Below, in pieces: positions 35,313 to 46,396 of a stretch of DNA of 64,000 nt. Position numbers and translations under genes: made by a program. The notes beneath the pieces were generated by a model. That model did not search any database. It saw only the letters and a list, made by a program, of their open reading frames with translations, and was not told where the DNA came from. Origin of the DNA: Erythrobacter cryptus DSM 12079 (lineage in GTDB: Bacteria > Pseudomonadota > Alphaproteobacteria > Sphingomonadales > Sphingomonadaceae). The stretch is from assembly GCF_000422985.1 (NCBI RefSeq), contig NZ_AUHC01000008.1, positions 1 through 64,000 of the forward strand, read 5' to 3'. How positions within the stretch are numbered: position 1 is the first letter of the stretch; the number at the start of each line of letters is the position of its first letter.

Positions 35313-35570
35313 TCAGCCCTCGACGTGCTCGGCAAGGATGGTGAGGCCCGCCTCGCTCACCTCGGCAAAGCCGCCGCGCACTTCGATCACCTCGGGCGCC
35401 GCGCCTTCCCTGGCATAGACCTGCACCGCGCCGTCGCGGATCGTGCTCATGAAGGGCGCATGGCCCTCGAGCACGCCGAATTCGCCCTCGGTGCCGGGGA
35501 CGACCACCATGTGGACATCCTGCGAGCGCACCAGCCGTGCCGGGGTGACGAGTTCGAAGTGGAGCGCCAT
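35313..35570 (-). CDS. atpC: ATP synthase epsilon subunit, short form
   Basis: An 85-residue epsilon subunit of F1. It contains the N-terminal beta-sandwich ([58 protein letters not shown]) and stops there; the C-terminal two-helix inhibitory hairpin present in the roughly 138-residue E. coli protein is absent. It therefore should couple rotation but not provide epsilon-type auto-inhibition. It is 6 bp after atpD and last in atpHAGDC. Confidence 0.93.
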   Translation of the reverse strand: MALHFELVTPARLVRSQDVHMVVVPGTEGEFGVLEGHAPFMSTIRDGAVQVYAREGAAPEVIEVRGGFAEVSEAGLTILAEHVEG

Positions 35571-35576
35571 TTCCGC

Positions 35577-37055
<1,479 letters not shown>

Positions 37056-37925
37056 TTACAGCGCCTCGGCGCCAGCAATGATTTCGATGAGTTCAGTGGT
37101 GATCGCGGCCTGGCGGCTGCGGTTGTACTGGATGGTGAGCTTGTTGATCAGCTCGCCCGCGTTGCGCGTGGCATTGTCCATCGCGGTCATCGAGGCGCCC
37201 TGTTCGGAGGCCTCGCGCTCGAGCAGCGCGCCGAACAGCCGGGTGCGCACATAGCGCGGCAGCAGTTCGGCGAGGATCTCCTCCTCGCCCGGCTCGTATT
37301 CGACCACGGCATCGCCCTTGCCGGCCTCGGCCGGGGCGGGGACGGGGATCAGCTGGGTGACGGTCGGCTCCTGGGCGAGGGCCGACTTGAACACGGGAAA
37401 GATAAGGTGCGCGACATCGAAGCGGCCCGCCTCGAACAGGCCGATAAGCTCATTCGCGATCGCCTCGGCCTCGGCAAAGCCCGGGGTCTTGACCGTGCTG
37501 GTATCGAAGCCGCCGGTGATGAGGCCGGGAAATTCGCGGCTGAGCGGGGCGCGGCCCTTCTTGCCGACGAGGAAGAAGGTGACCTGCTTGCCGGCGGCCT
37601 GCAATTCCTGCGCCTTGGCCTTGGCGGCCTTGACGAGGTTGGAATTGAGCCCGCCGCACAGGCCCTTGTCGGTGTTGACCACCACCAGAAGGTGGCGCTG
37701 GTCGGCGCCGGTGCCGGCGAGGAGGCGGGGCGCGCTGTCCCCTGCGACCTTGGCCGCAAGGCTGGCCATCACCGCGGTCAGCCGTGCGGCATAGGGGCGC
37801 GCCGCCTCGGCCGCGGCCTGGGCGCGGCGCAGCTTGGCCGCCGAGACCATCTGCTTGGCCTTGGTGATCTTCTGGGTCGACTTGACCGAGTTGATCCGGC
37901 CTTTGAGTTCCTTGAGCGAGGGCAC
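37056..37925 (-). CDS. atpG: ATP synthase F1 gamma subunit
   Basis: A 289-residue gamma rotor subunit: N-terminal helix [35 protein letters not shown] and C-terminal helix [47 protein letters not shown] are the conserved ends forming the central shaft. The start is GTG at 37925 behind GAGGGAGCAGG. The globular part is normal in length. It lies 13 bp after atpA. Confidence 0.96.
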   Translation of the reverse strand: MPSLKELKGRINSVKSTQKITKAKQMVSAAKLRRAQAAAEAARPYAARLTAVMASLAAKVAGDSAPRLLAGTGADQRHLLVVVNTDKGLCGGLNSNLVKAAKAKAQELQAAGKQVTFFLVGKKGRAPLSREFPGLITGGFDTSTVKTPGFAEAEAIANELIGLFEAGRFDVAHLIFPVFKSALAQEPTVTQLIPVPAPAEAGKGDAVVEYEPGEEEILAELLPRYVRTRLFGALLEREASEQGASMTAMDNATRNAGELINKLTIQYNRSRQAAITTELIEIIAGAEAL

Positions 37926-37938
37926 CGGACCTGCTCCC

Positions 37939-39507
<1,569 letters not shown>

Positions 39508-40062
39508 TCACGCCCGCATTGCCTGGGCGAGCGCGTTGAGACGGGTGCGGATCGAGCCGTCGATGCGCTGCGATCCGATGGTGACGACAAGGCCGCCCAG
39601 AAGCTCGGGATCGACCTTGGTGGTGAGCATGACGGTGCGCCCCTCGCGCTGGGTGAGCTTTGTCTTGAGCGCGGCCAGCTGCTCCGCGCTCAAGGGGTGG
39701 GCGCTGGTGACGGTGGCGGCAACCTCGCCGCGCTGGGCCGCGGCAATCGCCTTGAAGGCGCTGATGATCCCGGGCAGCTTGGCAAGGCGGCGGTTGGCGG
39801 CGAGCACGCCGAGGAACTTGCCGACCAGCGGGGCAAGGCCCATGGCCTCGGCCACCGCGGCGATCGCCTTGCCCTGCGCGGCGCGCGAAAGCTCGGGATT
39901 GGCGATCAGGCCGGCCAGCTCGGCCGATTCGCCAAGGGCCTTGGCGAGGGCATCAAGATCGCTTTCGACCGGCCCGACCACGCCGCTTTCGCTGGCAAGA
40001 TCGAACAGGGCCGCAGCATAGCGCCCTTCGAGGCTGGCCTTGATTCCGGCGGAATTATCCAC
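39508..40062 (-). CDS. atpH: ATP synthase F1 delta subunit
   Basis: A 184-residue delta subunit, the stator link between alpha and subunit b. Seen: N-terminal [17 protein letters not shown] and C-terminal [36 protein letters not shown]. The start is GTG at 40062 with GAGAGG upstream; an upstream open frame has no RBS. First gene of the F1 operon. As in other alphaproteobacteria, the F0 genes are elsewhere. Confidence 0.95.
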   Translation of the reverse strand: MDNSAGIKASLEGRYAAALFDLASESGVVGPVESDLDALAKALGESAELAGLIANPELSRAAQGKAIAAVAEAMGLAPLVGKFLGVLAANRRLAKLPGIISAFKAIAAAQRGEVAATVTSAHPLSAEQLAALKTKLTQREGRTVMLTTKVDPELLGGLVVTIGSQRIDGSIRTRLNALAQAMRA

Positions 40063-40255
40063 GCGCGCTTCATCCTCTCGGATCGTGAAAAGGCAACAAG
40101 GGGTGCGATGTATGGCCCGCGGGGAGGCTTGCCCCCGGCGAGGCTGGCGCGCGCCTAGCACCGGCTCTGCCAGAGTGCAAGAAAGCGCCGGGGATTTTGT
40201 TGCAGCTGCGAGAAAAAGCCTGGGCCCGGCGCGCCCGGCCCGAGGCTGGGGGGCA

Positions 40256-41230
40256 TCAGGGGGCAGGCCCGGTGACCTCGCAGGTGCCACCCTCAAGCGC
40301 GCATTCCTCCTCGTAAAGCGCCATGACCTTGGCGGCGAGTGGTTTGCCCAGCGCCTCGCCATTGAGCGCATGGAGCGCGGCGAGATAGGCGCGGTCGAAC
40401 TCGGTGAGACCATCGGGCGCGGCCTTGGGCCCATCGCGAAACAGCGTCATCAGCGTCGGCACGGTGATGCCTTCGAGGTCAGCCCCGGGGCGCGGCCCGC
40501 CCAGCAGGTGGAGCGTGGCGAAATCGGCCAGCTGGCCCACCTCGACATCGACCAGCCGGCGTCGATCGAACAGCACCACCGCGGTGTCCTTCTGCATCAT
40601 CACCGTGGGGCGCAGCCGGGGGATGGAATTGGTGCGCAGCTCATTGCCATCAAGATTGCCGAGCAGCACGCCATTGGTGGGGCGCTGGGTCATCTGGCTC
40701 CACGAAACCGCCGGTTGCCCGGCAGCCAGCTCGGCGCGGACGGTGCCGAGCGGGCGGTCACGAAACTCGTAGGTCCCGATCAGCGAGGGGCGCTTCTTGA
40801 GCAATTGCTCGAAGATCTTCGCCGGCTCATCGACCACGATGATGAAGGCATTGGGGCGGCAATCGGGCTTGGCCGGGGGCAGCTTGGCAATCGCGCCATT
40901 GGCGCGGATGCGCGCGGCGATGCGTTCGGCCAGCGGTGGATCGAGACCGGCGACCACCGGGCAGAGCGGATCGAAGAAGCGCGGCGGACGCTCGGTGAAC
41001 TTCTCGCGGACGGTCAGCCGGCGCAAATCGGTGGTGATGGCGCGGGGGGCAAGCACGCGGTTGCCGGGCACGACGATCTCGCGCGGGCCGTTCGCGGCGG
41101 GGCTTTGCCCGGCGGGATCGGGCACCGCGCCGGCATGATCCTGCGCCGCGCCGGGAGCGGCCACAAGCGCCGCGGCCAGAACCGGCCAGAGGCGCCTGGC
41201 GCGCGTCCAGAGGGCTTGGGAAAGCATCAC
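40256..41230 (-). CDS. Secreted conserved hypothetical protein
   Basis: A 324-residue protein with a signal peptide (about residues 12-29, [14 protein letters not shown]). The mature N-terminus contains [13 protein letters not shown], reminiscent of the beginnings of TonB-dependent receptor plugs (EIVVTG), but no barrel follows. The rest is a soluble-looking domain with four Cys ([16 protein letters not shown]) and a C-terminal helical region [29 protein letters not shown]. Proteins of this shape appear in sphingomonads. Function not known; a separate transcript from atpH is likely, given the 193-bp gap. Confidence 0.75.
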   Translation of the reverse strand: MMLSQALWTRARRLWPVLAAALVAAPGAAQDHAGAVPDPAGQSPAANGPREIVVPGNRVLAPRAITTDLRRLTVREKFTERPPRFFDPLCPVVAGLDPPLAERIAARIRANGAIAKLPPAKPDCRPNAFIIVVDEPAKIFEQLLKKRPSLIGTYEFRDRPLGTVRAELAAGQPAVSWSQMTQRPTNGVLLGNLDGNELRTNSIPRLRPTVMMQKDTAVVLFDRRRLVDVEVGQLADFATLHLLGGPRPGADLEGITVPTLMTLFRDGPKAAPDGLTEFDRAYLAALHALNGEALGKPLAAKVMALYEEECALEGGTCEVTGPAP

Positions 41231-41277
41231 AGATCAACATCGTCCTTCGCGCGGCTGAACCCTGGGTGAACGGGTGC

Positions 41278-42873
41278 TCAGCGGCGCGGGGCGCAGGAAT
41301 AGACCAGCCTTTCGTTGGGGCGCTCCGGCAGCAGCGCGATGAGCGCCGATTGCTGTTCGCCCAGGATGCGCGCCCCGTCGCTGACCCCGCAGGCCGGCGG
41401 GCTATAGGCCGCGCGGGCGGCGCGCGCCTGCTCCAGCGCTTCCTGTCCCAGGAGATAGCGATCGGTGCGCAGGGTGCGGGTGGCCGGATCGAAGGTGTTG
41501 ACCGCCACCGCCGCATCCTCGCGCGCGGCAAACACCCTTTGCCAGGCGCCGCCGGGGCCAAGCCCATACTGGGTGCGCCCGTTGACGCAGCCATCGGCGG
41601 ACCATTCAAAGGCGACATCATCGGTGCGCGCGCTCGTCACCCGGCTGCGCTCGGGCACGAGGGTGCAGATGAGCGCGCCCTCGGCGGCGGCGCTGGCACT
41701 GGGGGAAGGGGCGGGCGCATCCTCGGCTTCGGCGAGCGCGGCGGCGACCTTGTCCTCGATCGCGGCAAGGCCCGGGCGGGTCAGCCACAGCACCGCCGCA
41801 GCGATGAAGGCAAGGCCCGCCACAACGCCGGCGATCGCGGCGCGCCGTCTTGGTGCCGCCGCCTCGGCATCGGTAGCCGTGCCGCGCCAGCGCAGCCCGG
41901 CGGCTGCGGCGCCGAGGCCGATGAGCAGCGCGACGAGCGCCAAGGCCATGCGGTTCTCGCGCGCGGCGAGCACCTCCATCTGCGCGGCAAGCTGCGCCTT
42001 CTCGCGCAGCGCGCGCTGGCGCTCGGCGCGCTCGGCCAGGCGCGCGCGGGCGGCGGCCTGCTCGGCCTCGAGCCGCTGGCGCTCGGCCGCGTCAAGCTCG
42101 TCGAGCGAGCGGCAGGGCAGGGCATTCATCACCGGCTCGACCCCATTGGCCTTGAGAAAGGGCACCAGCTCGCGCAGCGAGACGGCAAAGTAGAACTCGC
42201 CATCGCCGCTGCCCGAATCGGTGCTGAAGGAATTGACCCCGACCACCCTGCCGCAGGGATCGAGCAGTGGCCCGCCCGAATTGCCGCGGGCGATGGGGGC
42301 GGTGTGGAGGATCGTGTCAAACTGCCGCGCGGGCCGCTCGCCAGAGACGAAGCCGCGCGAGGTCACCGGCGGCTGGGCGCGAAATATGTCTGACATATCA
42401 AGCCCCTGGGCAAGGTCGACGGTCATCGGATAGCCCACCGCCGCAACTTCCGCGAGGCCGGTGCCGCCCGCGCCTCTGCCCGCGGCCCCGGCCCCGCTGG
42501 CAAGCGCCAGCGGCGGCAGGGCGAGCCTGCCCCCGGTGATCTCGAGCAGGGCAAGATCGTTGCGCGGGCTCACCGCCACCACGCGGGCAAAGGCCCCGCC
42601 GGCGCCCTCGGGCGGGACGATGCCGATGCGCAGCGTGTCATCCTGCACCGCCTCGCGCACCACATGGGCATTGGTGACGATCCGAGTGGGGCTGACGGCA
42701 AAGCCGGTGCCGTGGCTTACCGGCGCGGGCGCGCCGCCCTCCTCGGCGATGATCACCACCCGCACCACCCCGCGCGCGGCCGCGGCAAGATCGCCCGGAT
42801 CGGCCGCGGCGGGCGCGGCAAGGCAGACAAGGCAGGCAAGGAGCGCCGCAAGGGCGCGCAGCAGCAGCGGCAT
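41278..42873 (-). CDS. Membrane-anchored trypsin-like serine protease
   Basis: A 531-residue protein. A signal peptide (LLLRALAALLACLVCLAAPAAA) is followed by a chymotrypsin-fold protease domain with the triad His (IVTNAHVV), Asp (RNDLALLEI) and Ser (APIARGNSGGPLLDP). There is no PDZ domain. A charged coiled coil (ELDAAERQRLEAEQAAARARLAERAERQRAL) near residues 265-305 leads into two transmembrane helices (about 318-336 and 352-372) and a C-terminal domain of about 150 residues. The start is ATG 42873, where the signal peptide begins. Divergent from ada across the parS site. Confidence 0.88.
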   Translation of the reverse strand: MPLLLRALAALLACLVCLAAPAAADPGDLAAAARGVVRVVIIAEEGGAPAPVSHGTGFAVSPTRIVTNAHVVREAVQDDTLRIGIVPPEGAGGAFARVVAVSPRNDLALLEITGGRLALPPLALASGAGAAGRGAGGTGLAEVAAVGYPMTVDLAQGLDMSDIFRAQPPVTSRGFVSGERPARQFDTILHTAPIARGNSGGPLLDPCGRVVGVNSFSTDSGSGDGEFYFAVSLRELVPFLKANGVEPVMNALPCRSLDELDAAERQRLEAEQAAARARLAERAERQRALREKAQLAAQMEVLAARENRMALALVALLIGLGAAAAGLRWRGTATDAEAAAPRRRAAIAGVVAGLAFIAAAVLWLTRPGLAAIEDKVAAALAEAEDAPAPSPSASAAAEGALICTLVPERSRVTSARTDDVAFEWSADGCVNGRTQYGLGPGGAWQRVFAAREDAAVAVNTFDPATRTLRTDRYLLGQEALEQARAARAAYSPPACGVSDGARILGEQQSALIALLPERPNERLVYSCAPRR

Positions 42874-42957
42874 GGCGGTGCTTATAGCGGCAATTTCGCC
42901 GCGCGCGAGATTGAACGCAAGGCCGGGGGGTGCGCCGCGGCGCGCAAGCTGGCACAA

Positions 42958-42973
42958 TGTTTCACGTGGAACA
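42958..42973. other. parS: parS chromosome-partitioning site (ParB-binding centromere)
   Basis: TGTTTCACGTGGAACA reads TGTTCCACGTGAAACA on the other strand, the canonical 16-bp parS sequence bound by ParB. It lies in the 110-bp gap between the divergent protease and ada genes and would encode MFHVEHF if the ada frame began earlier, a peptide often mis-called at parS sites. parS sites usually cluster near the replication origin. Confidence 0.9.
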
Positions 42974-42983
42974 TTTTACGAAC

Positions 42984-44015
42984 ATGGATGACGAAGCGCG
43001 CTGGCAGGCGGTGAGGACGAAGGACCGGCGGTTCGACGGGGCCTTTGTCACCGGCGTCCATTCGACCGGAATCTATTGCCGCCCTTCGTGCCCGGCGCGC
43101 CTGCCGCATCGCTGCAACGTGCGCTTCTACGCCACCCCTGCCGATGCGGAGGCGGCGGGGCTGCGGCCGTGCAAGCGCTGCGCGCCCGATCGCCAGAGCG
43201 CTGCCGAAACCTGCGTGCGCGCGGCGATAGCGGCGATCACGGCGCAGGGGCGCATGAGCCTTGCCGAGCTGGCGGGGCTCACAGGTTATAGTGCGACGCA
43301 TTTTCAACGTATCTTCACCCGCAGCACCGGGCTTTCGCCTGCCGCCTATGCGCGCGCGCTGCGGCAAAGCCGCGCCGAAGCGGCGTTGATTGCGGGGCCA
43401 AGCGTGGGCGAAGCGATTGCCGCGGCAGGCTATGCCAAGCCCGATCACTTCTATGCCGAAAGGAAGGGGAGAGAGGGGATGAGCCCCAATGATTGGCGCC
43501 GCGGCGGCGCGGGCCGGCGGATCTTCTGGGCGGTGCTGGCGACCTCGCTCGGCGAGATGCTGGTCGCCGCGACCGACAAGGGCGTGTGCTGCCTCGCCTT
43601 TGGCGAGGGCGAGGCGCAGTTGCGGGCAAGGTTCCCCAAGGCCGAGCTGGTCGCGGCGGGCGCCGAGATGCGCGATCTGTTTGCCCGGGTGGTCGAGGCG
43701 GTCGAGCAACCCGGGCCGCTCAGCGCCGCGATCCCGCTCGATGTTGCGGGCACCGCCTTCCAGCAGCGGGTGTGGGAGGAGTTGCGCCGCATCCCCTGCG
43801 GCGAGACGCGCAGCTATGGCCAGCTTGCCGCCGCGCTCGGCCAACCCGGCGCGGCGCGCGCGGTGGGCGGGGCCAATGCCGCCAACCCGGTGGCGGTGCT
43901 CACCCCCTGCCACCGGGTGATCGCCGCCGATGGCTCGCTCGGCGGCTATGCCTGGGGGCTTGAAATCAAGGCCGAACTGCTGCGGCGCGAACGCGCGGCG
44001 CGGGAGCCGGGGTGA
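42984..44015 (+). CDS. ada: Ada: methylphosphotriester sensor, AraC-type activator and O6-methylguanine-DNA methyltransferase
   Basis: A 343-residue multidomain protein. Residues about 10-75 are the zinc domain with the methyl-acceptor Cys set (GIYCRPSCPAR, LRPCKRCAPD). Residues 85-170 form an AraC-type HTH (MSLAELAGLTGYSATHFQRIFTRSTGLSPAAYARALR). Residues 180-335 are the MGMT domain, with TAFQQRVWEELRRIPCGETRSYGQLA and the active-site PCHRVI. It repairs alkylated DNA and activates its own regulon when methylated. The ATG at 42984 is preferred because earlier in-frame ATGs lie inside parS. Confidence 0.95.
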   Translation: MDDEARWQAVRTKDRRFDGAFVTGVHSTGIYCRPSCPARLPHRCNVRFYATPADAEAAGLRPCKRCAPDRQSAAETCVRAAIAAITAQGRMSLAELAGLTGYSATHFQRIFTRSTGLSPAAYARALRQSRAEAALIAGPSVGEAIAAAGYAKPDHFYAERKGREGMSPNDWRRGGAGRRIFWAVLATSLGEMLVAATDKGVCCLAFGEGEAQLRARFPKAELVAAGAEMRDLFARVVEAVEQPGPLSAAIPLDVAGTAFQQRVWEELRRIPCGETRSYGQLAAALGQPGAARAVGGANAANPVAVLTPCHRVIAADGSLGGYAWGLEIKAELLRRERAAREPG

Positions 44016-44040
44016 CGGTTGGGCGCTAACGGCATCGCGT

Positions 44041-44143
44041 CGTCACCCCGGGCTTGACCCGGGGGCCTGCTTTCCTTTCCGCCGCCCGATGGCACGCGCC
44101 GCAGGCCAAGGCAGCGAGGCCCCGGATCACGTCCGGGGCGACG
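44041..44143. repeat. REP-like inverted repeat pair after ada
   Basis: CGTCACCCCGGGCTTGACCC... (44041-44068) is mirrored by an inverted copy at 44117-44143 ending CCGGGGCGACG, separated by 48 bp. Each arm is itself a CCCCGG/CCGGGG hairpin. Such paired palindromes are widespread between genes of alphaproteobacteria. Confidence 0.7.
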
Positions 44144-44148
44144 GGTGG

Positions 44149-44784
44149 TCAATCGAGTTTCGGCGGCATTCCGGGCTCGCACCTGGCCATGGCGCGTTGG
44201 TAGGCCGGGCGTTCCCCGATGCGCTTGAGGTAGGCCTTGAGGTTGGGCAGGTGGTCGATGCTCATGCCGCTCATCGCCCGGGCGGTGGTGAGCTGGAAGC
44301 CCATCATGATGTCCGCCGTGGTGAGCTGGCTGCCGCCGAAATAGGCAGCCTTGCCGAGCCGCTCCTCGACGATCTGCCAGCCCTTGGCCACCCGCTCGGC
44401 GACGAAGGGGGGCAGCTCGGATGCGCCCATGAACTGCGCCACCAGCGCCATCATGCCATTGGTCATGAAGGTGGCATTGGCCCAGTGATAGAAGAACAGG
44501 TGATCGGCAAAATCGGGGTGATCGGGGCCGGGCACCAGCGGTGTGCCGGGCGCATATCTGGCCACGATATAGTCGATGATCGCCCCGCTCTCGCCCAGCA
44601 CCAGATCGCCATCGGTGATCACCGGGGCAATCCCCATCGGGTGCAGCGCCTTGTAATCATCGGGCGCAAGGCGGTTGTCGGCGCGGCGGGTGTAGAGCTT
44701 CAATTCATAGTCCAGCCCCAGCTCCTCGGCGAGCCAGACGATGCGTTCGGATTGCGACAGGCGCAGGTGGTGGATGGTGAGCAC
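44149..44784 (-). CDS. Glutathione S-transferase family protein
   Basis: A 211-residue GST. The thioredoxin-fold N-terminal domain (about 1-80) begins TIHHLRLSQSERIVWLAEELG with a Ser-rich active-site loop, and has the glutathione-binding cis-Pro and Ser motifs in MGIAPVITDGDLVLGESGAIIDYI. The helical C-terminal domain holds LTTADIMMGFQLTTA. The start is GTG 44784 preceded by GGGAGAGA. It follows the photolyase gene by 10 bp and probably shares its transcript. The substrate is unknown. Confidence 0.9.
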   Translation of the reverse strand: MLTIHHLRLSQSERIVWLAEELGLDYELKLYTRRADNRLAPDDYKALHPMGIAPVITDGDLVLGESGAIIDYIVARYAPGTPLVPGPDHPDFADHLFFYHWANATFMTNGMMALVAQFMGASELPPFVAERVAKGWQIVEERLGKAAYFGGSQLTTADIMMGFQLTTARAMSGMSIDHLPNLKAYLKRIGERPAYQRAMARCEPGMPPKLD

Positions 44785-44794
44785 GGCTCTCTCC

Positions 44795-46354
44795 CTATTC
44801 GTTTCGCGCCCAGCCTTTGCGCGCAGGCACGAGCGAGTCGAGAAATTTCTCGGCCGTTTCCAGATATTGCGCCTGCTTGGCTTGGCCCATCCGGTCCCAG
44901 GTGGCATAGATCCGCCCGATGCGGTGATTGCTTTCAAGCCTCGCGCGGTTGCGCGCCATGAAGTGCCAGTAGAGCGCGTTGAAGGGGCAGGCATCGGGGC
45001 CGGTTTTCTGCGCCACCTTGTAGCGGCAGGCAGAGCAGTAATTGCTCATCTTGTTGATGTAATTGCCGCTCGCCGCATAGGGCTTGGTCGCCAGGCGGCC
45101 GCCATCGGCATAGAGCACCATGCCCGCGACATTGGGCAGTTCCACCCATTCAAAGGCATCGGCATAGACGGCCAGATACCAGTCGGCGACTTCCTGCGGG
45201 TTGATCCCGGCGATGAGGCAGAAATTGCCGAGCACCATCAGCCGCTGGATGTGGTGGGCATGGGCATCTTGGCGGGTGGTGCGGATGCAATCGGCAAGGC
45301 AGCGCATCGGGGTCTCCCCCGTCCAGAAGAATTCGGGCAGGGGGCGGTGGGCGGCGAGTTCATTGGCCTCAGCGAGGCCCGGCATCAGGTGCCAGTAGAA
45401 GCCGCGCACATATTCGCGCCAGCCGATGATCTGGCGGATGAAGCCCTCTACGGAATTGAGCGGAGCCGTGCCCGCAAAATAGGCAGCCTCGGCCCGGCGG
45501 CACAGCTCAAGCGGCTCCAGCAGCCCGATATTGAGGCTGGTCGAGAGCAGCGAATGATAAAGGTCATCCTCGCCCGCGATCATCGCGTCCTGATAGGGGC
45601 CAAAAAGGGCAAGGCGCTCGGTGAAGAAGGCCTCGGCGGCTTCGAGCGCCTGAGCGCGCGTCACCGGCCAGGTGAAGGGTTCCAGATCGCCGAAATGATC
45701 GGCAAAGCGCCTGGCGACAAGGCCGATCACCTCGCGGGTGATGGCATCGGGGGCGAATTTGGGCGCGGGCGGGGGCCTCAGCCCGGCGCGCGGCGGCTCG
45801 CGGTTTTCGGCATCATAGTTCCACTGCCCGCCCACGGGCCGCGCGCCCTCCATGAGAAGGCCGGTCTTGCGCCGCATCTCGCGGTAGAAATGCTCCATGG
45901 TGAGGTGCCGACGCCCTGCGGCAAAGCGGGCAAATTCGGCGCGGCTGGCGATGAAGCGGGTGTCGGCAAGGATGGTGACGGGGCAGGCAAAGCGGCCCTG
46001 CCATTCCTGCATCGCCTGCTCCACGCGCCACTCGCCGCTTTCGGTGACGCGGATTTCCCGCGGGGCATGGCGTTCGACGGCGCGGGCGAGCTCGCCAGTG
46101 AAGCTGCCGGTGTTCTCGGGATCCTCGAGCGTGACGTAATCGACCGCAAAGCCCCGGGCGCGCAGTTCTGCGGCAAAGTGGCGCATGGCCGCAAAGATCA
46201 GCACGATCTTCTGCTTGTGGTGCTTCACATAGGTTGCCTCGTCCCACACCTCCATCATCAGGATGCGGGCATCGGCGGGGCAAAGGCCCTCAAGGCTCGA
46301 TAGACCATGCGAAAGCTGGTCGCCGAGGATGGGGACAAGGATGGGGCTCAGCAT
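44795..46354 (-). CDS. FeS-bacterial cryptochrome / (6-4) photolyase PhrB family
   Basis: A 519-residue photolyase-like flavoprotein of the FeS-BCP type. The N-terminal alpha/beta antenna domain begins ILVPILGDQLSHGLSSLEG. The FAD domain contains GWREYVRGFYWHLMP, TRQDAHAHHIQRLMV and KPYAASGNYINKMSNYC. Cysteines in LADCIRTTRQ, MSNYCSACRY and GPDACPFN supply four iron-sulfur ligands as in Agrobacterium PhrB. Probably repairs (6-4) photoproducts. It is in an operon with a GST gene. Confidence 0.93.
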   Translation of the reverse strand: MLSPILVPILGDQLSHGLSSLEGLCPADARILMMEVWDEATYVKHHKQKIVLIFAAMRHFAAELRARGFAVDYVTLEDPENTGSFTGELARAVERHAPREIRVTESGEWRVEQAMQEWQGRFACPVTILADTRFIASRAEFARFAAGRRHLTMEHFYREMRRKTGLLMEGARPVGGQWNYDAENREPPRAGLRPPPAPKFAPDAITREVIGLVARRFADHFGDLEPFTWPVTRAQALEAAEAFFTERLALFGPYQDAMIAGEDDLYHSLLSTSLNIGLLEPLELCRRAEAAYFAGTAPLNSVEGFIRQIIGWREYVRGFYWHLMPGLAEANELAAHRPLPEFFWTGETPMRCLADCIRTTRQDAHAHHIQRLMVLGNFCLIAGINPQEVADWYLAVYADAFEWVELPNVAGMVLYADGGRLATKPYAASGNYINKMSNYCSACRYKVAQKTGPDACPFNALYWHFMARNRARLESNHRIGRIYATWDRMGQAKQAQYLETAEKFLDSLVPARKGWARNE

Positions 46355-46396
46355 GGCGGCGATACGCTTGGGGGCCGGGCGCGGTTTCAGGCGGGG

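Noticed and set aside
40063-40255. A gene in the gap between atpH and the secreted hypothetical protein
   Set aside because: Open frames here have no ribosome-binding site or recognisable protein; the gap probably holds the atp operon promoter.
42930-42983. Extended N-terminus of ada beginning MFHVEHF
   Set aside because: These codons are the parS sequence itself, and the Ada family begins at the following ATG (42984).
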